Below, piece after piece: positions 54,452 through 64,000 of a DNA stretch of 64,000 nt. A program made the position numbers and the translations under genes. Location of the stretch: the NCBI GenBank assembly GCA_009869945.1, contig WIXG01000014.1, positions 186,001 through 250,000 on the forward strand, read 5' to 3'. Source of the stretch: Mesaphorura yosii (taxonomy: Eukaryota > Arthropoda > Collembola > Poduromorpha > Tullbergiidae). The stretch's first letter is position 1. Each line of letters starts with the position of its first letter. Under the pieces are notes generated by a model. It made no database searches, was not told where the DNA came from, and was given only the letters and a program-made list of their open reading frames with translations.

Positions 54452-57400
54452 ATGGTCAACATTATTCGATTCTATAAGACGCCGGGTCAGAGTGGTAGCG
54501 TCACAAACGAGAAGAGCAAGGTGATTTCCAAACTGACTTACCCCGTCACGGTCTCCCGAATCACAACAGAGTCATGCTACTACGTGGAGACTCAGAGCAC
54601 TCTGAGCGACCCGGAAATTCTTCAGCTGAGGTGGATTCTAGCGAATGTTTTAAATCCCGACCACCTGACTGATGTCACCAGATTGCCTGTCACTCCGAGT
54701 GAACGAGCACTGTTTGTGGAAATTGGCCCGAGGTAAGACAATATGCTATGACTGAAGTTTGGTTTGGCTTGACTGACTGGCGTTTCTCGCATTTAGGTTG
54801 AACTTTTCCACAGCGTTCTCCACGAACTCTGTCTCCATATTTACTGCAATGGGCCTGACCAAAATTTCCAGGATTGAAGTGTCCACAAGATATTTGATTG
54901 AGTTCGATAAGACCGCAACTGCGACTCTCGTGCAGGACCTTGAAGACAAGGTGAGGCCGATTTTTGAGTTTGTCGCAGTAGAGTCAAATTCCGTTAGATT
55001 AATTCTAAAATTTGAGGCTGAAACTAGCCATGTGCCTATATTGCTACATGCGTTCGTATGAACTCATGCATACGCTCTTGACATTGCAGATTGTTGGAGT
55101 CCTTCATGACAGAATGACTCAATGTCGTTATTTGCAACCTCTGACGAGCTTTGTCTCCGACAAAGTGCCTGATCCGTGGTATGAGGTTGATGTGCTTGGA
55201 AAAGGAAGAGCAGCGCTGGAGCAAGTGAATGACCATCTTGGTAAGTTAGTCGCATAAGAATTTGACAAACATGATAATGAAATGTGATACCGCACCCTCG
55301 CATTTTGTCTCTTTATCAATTTCCGTCTCATTTTCCCCTGCGTTTCTCTGCGGTTGTGTTCAGGATGTTCGTTGACTGTCAGTAGTCAATGGAACCATAC
55401 TTTCTTTTCTGCTTGAATAGGCTTAGCATTTGATGACTGGGATTTGGATTACTACACCGAACTATTTAAGACGAAATTAGTTCGTAATCCGACAAGTGTG
55501 GAATGTTTCGATCTGGCCCAATCAAACAGCGAACACAGCCGGCATTGGTTCTTCAAGGTAAACGAAGCCTCTGTTGCTGCTCCATGAATGAGAATTCATC
55601 AAATTCATCTGCTGAAATTCATTCATTGCAGGGAAAAATGGTTGTTGATGGCGTGGCTCATCCGAAATCATTGATCGAGATGATCATGGACACACAAAAG
55701 ACAACAAATCCGAATAACGTGATCCAGTTCAGTGACAACAGCTCCGCCATTCAAGGGTACCACGTGAAGAATATGATCCCGAGCTGTGTTTGGCGACCGA
55801 GTTCATTTTATGTTAAGGAAGGCAAGCGCCATATCATTTTTACGGCGGAGACGCACAATTTCCCGACTGGTGTGGCGCCATTCAGGTATCATTCTGTCTG
55901 ACTCCTCGCTTTAGGCTTTAGCATGCCCGTCCCTCATTCCTGTATCGTCATAATCTAATTACGAATGTGTGGCACTAAATGAAGACGGATGAGGCCAAGC
56001 TTCCTTGGACAGAGAGATTAGGATTAAGTAAATCTGTGTACTAATTTATGTAGCGGAGCAACAACTGGCACTGGTGGCAGAATACGTGATGTGCAAGCAG
56101 TTGGTCGTGGTTAGTCCTATTAATGTACATAAGCTTTCGTTTGTCCTCTCGCATTTGTTCAGGCAAACTAACGCCGCTTTAATACATTGCAGGTGGTTAT
56201 GTAATTGCCGGTACCGCTGGCTATTCATTTGGCAATCTGCTGATCCCAGACTATCCTCTTCCGTGGGAGGATGCGACTCTCGCGTATCCAGATAACCTGG
56301 CACCTCCTGTTGAGATTGCTGTAGAGGCCAGCAACGGAGCAAGTGATTATGGTAATAAATTTGGCGAACCCGTCATCTCAGGATTTGCACGCTCCTTTGG
56401 CATGGTGCTTCCGGGAAAGAAGCAAGAGAGACGCGAATGGATTAAGCCCATTATGTTCAGCGGGGGAATCGGGTCGATGGACGAAACAATGGTTGACAAA
56501 ATGAAGCCAGAGGCCGGCATGCAAGTAGTCAAATTAGGAGGTCCCATTTTCAGAATTGGTGTTGGTGGAGGCGCTGCAAGTTCTGTGCAGGTAACTGCCA
56601 GCTTTAGCTTTTGTAATATTGGCTGGTAACTGTGTACTCTAACATGAACAGGTTCAAGGTGACAACGCCTCCAATCTCGATTTCGACGCTGTGCAAAGAG
56701 GTGATGCTGAAATGGAACAGAAGCTGAATCGCGTCATAAGGTCGTGTCTTGAATTGGGCGAGCAGAATCCAATATCCAGTATCCACGATCAAGGCGCCGG
56801 TGGAAATGGTACGTCGTCGCAAACACGGTTGAACAATTTACTCAACTTAATATTCGACGTGTTTAGGAAATGTACTGAAGGAACTGGTTGAGCCCAACGG
56901 AGCAGTCATCTTCACAAAACGTTTCCAACTTGGTGACCCGACAATTAATACATTGGAGTTGTGGGGAGCGGAGTATCAAGAGAGCGATGCCATTCTTTGC
57001 AAGAAACAAGACGTTGCTCTTCTGCAACAAATTGCTGAACGTGAACGGTGTCCCGTTTGCTTCGTTGGTGCAGTTACCGATAATGGAAAAGTACACCGCC
57101 TCTTTCGTTCTTCCTTGACCTGTGCCGGCAGCATCGTGCTAAAATTTCGTATATTTTGCTAGGTCATTCTTTCAGAGCATGAAGTGGACGCAACTGGATC
57201 AGTTGAACTGACGGAAGAATTGGCAGAAATAATTAAGAATGAGAAAAATCCCGTGAACCTGGATCTTGAGTTTGTTTTGGCAAAAATGCCGCAGAAGGTC
57301 TTTAAAATGTCAAAATACGTGGCTCCTCTTCTGCCTCTGAAATTTCCTACGAACCTTCGAGTCCTGGATGCATTGGAGCGAGTCCTTCGGCTGCCTTCAG

Positions 57401-59904
57401 TCGCCAGCAAGCGGTACTTGACAAACAAGGTTGATCGTTCTGTGACGGGCCTCGTGGCTCAGCAGCAATGCGTTGGACCATTGCACACTCCGCTGGCCGA
57501 TTCTGCAGTCATTGCGCTGTCATACTTTGAAACAGTAAGAATTTTCTCCACGAAAAATTTATCTTAAGTTTAAAGAATTAAACTTTGCAGACCGGATCAG
57601 CTACTTCGATTGGAGAACAACCTATCAAGGGTCTGTTGTGCCCCAATGCCGGAGCAAGAATGACAGTCTGCGAAGCCTTGTCAAATCTTGTGTTTGCATC
57701 TATTTCTGATATCAAAGTAAAACTTTTTTACTACGCCGTACCGTTTCTGATCTCAACTGATCTGTCTGTTCCGAATGATTAAGGATGTGAAATGCAGTGG
57801 GAACTGGATGTGGGCAGCCAAGTTGGAAGGAGAAGGCGCTGCTCTGCTTGATGCGTGTGAGGCCATGTGCAATGTGATGACAAGCTTCGGAATTGCTATT
57901 GATGGAGGAAAGGACTCGCTCTCAATGGCCGCCAGGCTTCATGGCGACACGGTGAAGGCTCCAGGAACATTGGTTGTATCCACGTACGCGCCATGCCCAG
58001 ATATTCGGAAAATTGTTTCGCCAGATCTCAAGTGCCCATCTGATGGCCAAGAAGGGCTGCTTGTCTTCATTGATTTGTCGGGAGGAAAAAGCCGTCTCGG
58101 AGGAACCGCTTTAGCTCAATGTTACAAGCAGTTGGGTGACGAAGTGCCAGATTTAGAAAGCTCCGAACTGTTCCTGAAAGCTTTCAATTCGACACAACGA
58201 TTGATTTCAGGTTTGGTTCATGCGCATTATTTCTGTTCACGGTAGGGTTTAGCTGCACTTAGATTTTCATAATTGTTCGTGAATTTTAGAGGGGCACGTC
58301 TTAGCTGGTCACGACATTAGCGACGGAGGTTTCATCACGTGCTTGCTTGAAATGGCTTTTGGAGGACATTGTGGTCTGAAAATAGACATTGCTCATAAGC
58401 CAACCCAACAGTCAGCTCTGGAAATACTGTTTGCTGAAGAACTCGGTTGGGTTTTGGAAATTGGAAGTTTGCACGTGGAGAAAGCGTTGTTCGAATTTAA
58501 GAGAGCAGGGGTTCCGTGCTTCCCGATTGGCTGTTCATCTGAGTACGGCCCGTCGGCGAAGATCGAAGTAAGCGTTCAAGGAGAGACAGTGATTAATTCT
58601 CTGATGGTGGACTTGCTAAGCAGCTGGGAAGAAACAAGTTTTCAACTCGAGAAACGTCAGGCAAATCCAATCAGCGTCACTGAGGAGTTCCAATCCTACA
58701 AGAATCGTGCCGGTCCAAACTACAGGTTAACGTTTGATCCGACAACCATTAGCATTCAGACTGGACTGAATCTCTCGGGTTGGTCCTATTGTCCCATTGA
58801 TTACGATGAAAATAGGGAGTTAATATGGTTCTTCGAATACTACAGATATTACTCCAGCTGTTGCTATAATTCGAGAGGAAGGAAGCAATGGCGACCGAGA
58901 GATGGTTGCTGCCTTCTTTATGGCGGGCTTCCAGGCCTGGGACGTTACAATGCAAGACGTTGTGACACGTAAAATTACATTGGACAGATTCCGGGGGATC
59001 GTATTCCCTGGCGGTTTCAGCTATGCAGGTAAGCTTTGGCAGCAATAAACGAATTATTCCCCGCGTACACGTAAGTTAACTGATACTGGCGTCAAATTCA
59101 GATGTACTTGGGTCGGCCAAAGGATGGGCAGCCAGTTTCATTTTCGACAAATACTCAAGAGCACAACTTGACCACTTTCATGCTCGGGAAGACACTTTTA
59201 GCTTTGGCGTGTGCAATGGTTGCCAGCTTCTGGCGATCTTGCAGTGGGTTGGGAAAACAACCACACGAAAGCGAACTCTTTCCATTTCTACAACGGAAGA
59301 AGGCACTCCAGAAATTCCAGACGTATTCCTTGATCATAACGCCTCAGGAAGATACGAGTCGCGTTTCCCAACTCTCCGCATTGACAAGTCGCCAAGTATT
59401 ATGCTCAAGAACATGGAAGGTTGTGTCATGGGAGCTTGGATTGCTCATGGCGAAGGTACCAACACATGAAAGGATAAAAGTACTATCTGACTCAGCCTGA
59501 CTGTAATTTACAACGTTTCTTAAACCAGGACAATTTACTTACAAACACCCGTCTATCTATGCTAATTTGGATCGCCAAAGATGCATCGCCATTCGCTATG
59601 TTGATGATCAGTGCAAGGAGACCGAACTGTACCCAATGAACCCTAATGGAAGTCGATGTAAGCGAATCTGTTTTTCAATCAATAAGAATTGCAATAATCA
59701 CTCCTTCTTCGTGTACTAGACGGCGTGGCAGGAATTGTTTCACTGGATGGCAGACACTTGGCAATGATGCCGCATCCTGAGCGATGCGTTCTTCCGTGGC
59801 AATGGCCCTGGATTCCACCAAGTCTCGAGAGCAAGATGACAGGCGCCGCTTCACCGTGGCTTCAGATGTTCATCAATGCTTATGAATGGTGTATTAAAAA
59901 TTAA
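54452..59904 (+). CDS. PFAS: Phosphoribosylformylglycinamidine synthase (FGAMS)
   Basis: This cytosolic enzyme converts FGAR, glutamine and ATP to FGAM, step four of de novo purine synthesis. Exons: 54452-54732, 54797-54950, 55090-55240, 55421-55557, 55632-55885, 56054-56109, 56193-56590, 56652-56808, 56867-57090, 57163-57534, 57591-57716, 57784-58210, 58290-58778, 58846-59028, 59102-59455, 59529-59657 and 59720-59904. All are in phase, giving 1358 residues (human 1338). The order is N-terminal PurS-like domain (to about 170), a linker with AQSNSEHSRHW, two PurM-like halves (ETHNFPTG, MFSGGIGSMD, then DGGKDSLSMAA) and a glutaminase with FGVCNGCQ (nucleophile Cys about 1174) and PHPER (His1316, Glu1318). 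All expected catalytic residues are present. Two junctions are less standard: donor GTTGGT after 58778, chosen because it alone keeps frame and homology, and the acceptor GATTAAG before 57784. An AATAAA signal follows the stop. Confidence 0.96.
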
Positions 59905-60198
59905 CAAACGAAAAGATGAATTGGATGCACCAAATAGAATATTCCTTAATAAATATGATCCCACTAACAATCTTGGAATCATGACAATTCAAAGAGTGTT
60001 TCTCATGGCTTCAGCTTAATGATGATGCCGGTAGATTTGTCAACCAATGAAGAAATGAATAGTGGAAGTCAGAAAAATGTTAAATTATCTGTTACATGAT
60101 TTTACTTGCCTTCGATCTGTTTTAAGCATAAACGATTTTGACTAACACTTATATACTACGACTTTTGCAACAGCAAATTTTGAACACTAGGATGAGGT
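59905..60198. other. Convergent 3' spacer, PFAS and ATP synthase subunit e
   Basis: It holds both 3' untranslated regions in about 290 bases. Nothing else was seen. Confidence 0.6.
59948..59953 (+). terminator. AATAAA poly(A) signal of PFAS
   Basis: A canonical AATAAA lies 44 bases after the PFAS stop codon, giving a short 3' UTR. Confidence 0.7.
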
Positions 60199-60895
60199 CT
60201 AGAAGTTGGGTGGTATTGGGGTTCCGGTCTCCTTGGCCAAGTATAACAGCTCCTCTGAAAGTATCAAGCAATTATTAGGCCATTCATATCTTTAGTCATG
60301 TTGGCATTGAAAGAACTTGATTTTCGATTCTCGGAAGAATTCATTACCTCGGTTAAGTCTTGCCTTTTCCTTTGCAAGTGCAGCCTCGATAGCGGGTCTT
60401 TCTTGTGCCTCAAGTTCCCTCAACTTGGTTTCTTTCTTAGTTAAACGCCTGTGTCTGTTTATCCCATACATGATGCCCAAAGCAAGAAAAGTCCATCTGC
60501 CAACCTGCAAAGGATTTAGAAATTATCGTGAAAGGTGGTTCTGGGTCTAAAATCTCTTCCTCCCAATAATATTCCATACTCTTCAATTTTTATAGACTTC
60601 GGTTTAGACCTCGGAAGCCCCAGATTCTTGTGCTTTCACTCATAGTTTTGTTTACTGAATAAAAATGCACCTAGTAATAAGCTTTACTGAAGTTCGTTGT
60701 GTTTACAATGAAATCTTATCTGTTGAGTAATAACTGACACTGATTAATAAATGTGATCAAGGTAGAAGCTAGATGATAGGAGTTCTTTTTTCCGTAATTA
60801 GCGCTATGTAATATTTGCCTCGTAAAATGCACGAAACTTACTCGAATGAGTGGCGACACCCGGACTGGTTCTGGAAGCGCAGCTGCAGACGACAT
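60199..60895 (-). CDS. ATP5ME: ATP synthase membrane subunit e, mitochondrial
   Basis: This is a small inner-membrane subunit of the F1Fo ATP synthase that supports dimer formation. Exons on the minus strand: 60842-60895, 60348-60504 and 60199-60254, in phase, giving 88 residues. The start ATG is at 60893-60895, and the first exon encodes VRVSPLIR, matching the family's N-terminal VSPLI.. segment. The next exon gives GRWTFLALGIMYGINRHRRL, a membrane helix with the family GxxxG motif (GIMYG) that mediates dimer contacts. A charged helix follows (KKETKLRELEAQERPAI). The last 18 residues (EELLYLAKETGTPIPPNF) extend beyond the vertebrate protein of about 69 residues; a longer C-terminus also occurs in nematode homologues. 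It is convergent with PFAS and tandem with the coronin gene downstream. Confidence 0.88.
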
Positions 60896-61775
60896 TACCC
60901 CTCCGGACTTTTACGTAATCTTCAGAACAATTATTCCAACAATCCACTGAAGTCCTCCTGACCTTTTCCCAACTCCTTTCCGAATAAGATCTTATGACTA
61001 CAATTCAAATGTACGTGCTCTTTTACACGAGTGAGTCGCATGCTATTAGCTAGGCAATGATGCACTTTGTTCGGTTTTCATTATATAGAATCCTCTTCAA
61101 TAGAGAACTGCCCAGTTTGTATAGTAGTTATCGTCGGCGTGGTCGGAGAAATCACCAAACCTTTGGATTTAATCCCAACAAAGCGAAGTTCATTTATTTT
61201 TTTTATTATTCTAGAATTCACAAAAAACAAGAGCGGACGAGACCGTACCCAGGTATGACAACAATTGCACACAAATTGTATCCAAAAGGTTTACCTAACC
61301 GAATAATGCAACATTCAAATAACCTGCAATGGTAATTTTTAAAATTAAATGCCCAACGCAGAAGTAACTACAGAAATTCTAATGTCACATTATAATCATC
61401 TAAAGGAACGTTGAAACTACTCAATGTTATCAGCGTCGAAGTCTGAACTCAGGAATTGATTTTTGGATTTCTAAGTGTATAACGTTCTCTCGACAAAAAC
61501 CCAAGCAGCAAGATCAAACGTTGTAGCACACACAGCATAATACAAAAGATTACAAACTTCAGGCTAAACGATGTACAAAAATGGACTCATTGCATTTAAA
61601 GCACGACGCAGTCTTATAAATGGAATTACAAGTGTGAAGGAACGGCAGTTAATAGTTTTAATTTCAATGAGTAAGTTAAATGGTGTAATGGAGATAATCT
61701 GAAAATGGCAGACAAGAGTGTTATGCTTCCAGGAGAAATCCAGTATGAGTTGAAAATTGGAAGGTTGGTCCCAGA
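60896..61775. other. Spacer between subunit e and coronin gene
   Basis: It contains the ATP5ME promoter and the coronin 3' UTR, both minus strand. A minus-strand AATAAA-like word lies near 61202-61207. No gene was recognised. Confidence 0.45.
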
Positions 61776-64000
61776 TTATTCGGCCTAAAATAAAAGTAAA
61801 ATCCATAATTTTTTTTACAATACAGCAATTTATGACTGCTAAACTTACCCATTCAGTCTCATCCACTCCTTCCATGGAATCCTGCTCAAGTTTCATGTTG
61901 ATTTGTAGTTTCTCCTTCATAGCTTGCTCCAGCTAGCGAAAAGTGACCGATATCAACTGCATGATTCGTAAAAGTTTTGTTTGTTATATGCTCACCGTTT
62001 CCTGTTGTTTCTTTCGGGCTTCCTTATCAAGAATGCTTGAGCCGGTTGATCCTGTTGCGTGACTATGATGTTGGAATCCAGAATGACTAACTCCGTTTCC
62101 AGTTGAAAGTACTTTTTGGCAATCCACTGACTCCAGTCGAGTGGAGCTTGCACAATTAATCTCACCAACTGCGTTATATTATCAGGTGTTTAAGTATGCA
62201 TTGGATAGTAAAAAACGGTTTGTCAGGACAGGACTAACTAACCTGACTTCATGTTGGCCGGTTTCAAGCTGATTCGGCGTGGCTCCACATTTGCTCCTGC
62301 AAGCCACTCATTCGAAGTCATGCATGGCTCCCATAATACTTTCGTTGGAGGAAATAAATCGTCTTGAAAGAATTCACTCTGAAACAAGTCAATCACGTCT
62401 TGCGGCGATTCTAAAATTATATTAGTTGCATTTTTACCTTCACACGTGGAACAATAAACGCCCACGGCTCAACAGCGACTTCCGTTAGTCGGAGTGCTCT
62501 GGCAAATTCCACGTTTTGAACTTCGCAAGCGTTCTTTTTAAGAAAGGCTACGCCTTGATGAGCTCCAGGGCATCGATGGTTACTCAGCTGTCGCAGAAAT
62601 GGGTCTCCATCAATTACATCAAATGCGAAGATCGTACTGTCGCCCTAATGCAATAAATGTGAAACATCAAATTGTTGCACAGGCGATGCAGAGTGCTAAT
62701 TTAGCTTACCCTTCCAGTGAGAAGAAGAATGGAACTGTCTTCATCATAGAATGGTACCAAGATGGAGGGGGAGACGTCCAAAAACACAGTCGCCACATTT
62801 GTTAGATCATGAGAGTTGTACATAAGTATTTGACGCTCAGAAGACCTGAAATAGAAAAGGTCATTTAAATACAAATTAATTACAAAGAGCAAACTTGAAA
62901 TCTACAATATTTACTTGTCGAATCCAGCAACAATGACATATCTCCCATCTAAAGCCCAGCAAGCACGTCCTCCCCGAACTCCACTCGGACCTTTGCCTTC
63001 AGTGATTGGCTTGTTGGCAGTCCGTGGTTCATGTACACGCAACTTTCCATCCTTGCACGCTGTCACAAATTTTGATCCACAGGGACTCCAACAGAAACTG
63101 AATATTTGAATCTGGAAAGAACATAAAGTTAAATATTATGTCTATATCTGAATATTATGTTATGCATGTCAATGCCGACATGTCCAATGGCATACCTGTT
63201 CCGGATGCAACTGAATTAAAATGACTTCATCCAAAGTGGAAAGGTTCCAAATTCGAACTGTCAAATCGTACGAGCCCGAAGCCAGGATGTCCTTAGCTAG
63301 AGGGTGAAATCTAACAAAATACACTTTTTCTGCGTGTGCAGCAATTGTGGCTTCAGGTTGGTTTGTTTGTTCCTTTAATCCTCCCTCAGGAATTTTCCAA
63401 ATACAAATCCGACCATCGTCGCATCCAACTACTAAACGGTGTGAGTCGAAAGGGTCGAACATGAAATCCATAACTTTCGTGCCGTGTACAAGAGCAGAAA
63501 TGACGCCGTCTGGCTGACGACCGGGGCGACTCAATTCATAAATAGCAATTTTGCCTCCAGGAGTATTCAGTGGAACGGCAACGCGGTCTGCATTAGCTAC
63601 AATTGGAAGTCAGACATTAGCAATTAATAATCCGTAAAGTCTAAATTAATTATAAGTTAATGATAATCATGCCAAGACTCTAACATTCGCACCTTGAATT
63701 AATTCGCTTTCACCAGGACAAGTAGTGCTGACATTTCTCAAATTTTCAATATGAAATTTCTTGTGGACAGGAGCAGCTTTAAAGTTGCGATATTTTGAAA
63801 CTTGACCTATGAAAGGAGAGCATATGCACCAAGTAAATATTTGTATCGCCTTATCGGATAACGACAATTATAATTGTGCCCACCGAAAACAGTGTCGATT
63901 CTTTTCGCTGGTGGTTTAACAGAAGGTGCAGGATCCTTCGGTTTCGATGCCGGCGCTTGAACTTGGGATGGTGGTGTTATCTTCCGTTCAGGTTTTGCAA
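61776..64000 (-). CDS. CORO7: Coronin-7/POD-1, C-terminal part, continues past window
   Basis: Tandem-propeller coronins bind actin and act in Golgi and endocytic trafficking; C. elegans POD-1 sets embryonic polarity. Exons on the minus strand: 63884-64000 (partial, 5' end beyond the window), 63693-63806, 63196-63596, 62915-63111, 62710-62845, 62438-62644, 62243-62378, 61996-62168, 61849-61932 and 61776-61784. All are in phase. In order, these give a Pro/Lys-rich linker (KPPAKRIDTVF), the second coronin propeller entry (GQVSKYRNFKAAPVHKKFHI), WD repeats (FHPLAKDILASGSYDLTVRIW), the coronin-type FFQDDLFPPT.VLWEP segment, and a C-terminal tail ending DSMEGVDETEWAE, close to the acidic end of human coronin-7. 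The last coding exon is only nine bases (GCC GAA TAA). The first propeller and N-terminus are outside the window. Confidence 0.93.

Noticed and set aside
58779-58972. Frame running from PFAS exon 13 through the intron at 58779-58845
   Set aside because: It departs from PFAS homology at once. Splicing 58778 to 58846 restores both frame and family sequence.

Overview
This window is eukaryotic nuclear DNA, AT-rich (about 60% by eye), with intron-split genes, GT-AG introns and no bacterial gene order. The best guess is a nematode or a close ecdysozoan relative. The main reason is the XMAP215-family gene at 44-50 kb: it encodes three TOG domains and about 1330 residues, like nematode ZYG-9, not the five TOG domains and about 2000 residues of the vertebrate and insect proteins. 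The coronin is the tandem POD-1/CORO7 type, and two or three genes have an AG acceptor only a few bases before the ATG, as in trans-spliced nematode mRNAs. The phylum is an inference; I cannot place the species.

Layout. Bases 1-27.7 kb form a gene desert with no recognisable exon, unusually many GAATTC sites, and one ~420-bp inverted-repeat element (26.5-26.9 kb). From 27.7 to 38.0 kb the minus strand carries a LARGE-type xylosyl/glucuronyltransferase in 13 exons with introns of up to 2.6 kb. From 41.9 kb onward the window is gene-dense with short introns: TMEM53-like hydrolase (+, 41.9-43.3), XMAP215/CKAP5/ZYG-9 (-, 44.1-49.9), a 4.5-kb spacer holding a zinc-ribbon reading frame and a broken Helitron (53.1-54.1), phosphoribosylformylglycinamidine synthase (+, 54.5-59.9), ATP synthase subunit e (-, 60.2-60.9), and the 3' part of a coronin-7/POD-1 gene (-, 61.8 to beyond 64.0).

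Exon structures were built by hand. Each junction was chosen by GT-AG sites and by matching to known family sequence, and exon lengths were checked to keep codon phase across the whole gene. The five genes whose 3' ends and internal exons lie in the window are housekeeping or cell-biological (O-mannosyl glycan extension, spindle microtubule growth, purine synthesis, mitochondrial ATP synthase, actin/Golgi trafficking) and do not form a pathway. They are arranged as divergent and convergent neighbours, not as an obvious operon. The most unusual items are the tandem zinc-ribbon frame beside the Helitron fragment, the inverted-repeat element, the three-TOG protein with a shortened C-terminus, and the 27-kb desert.
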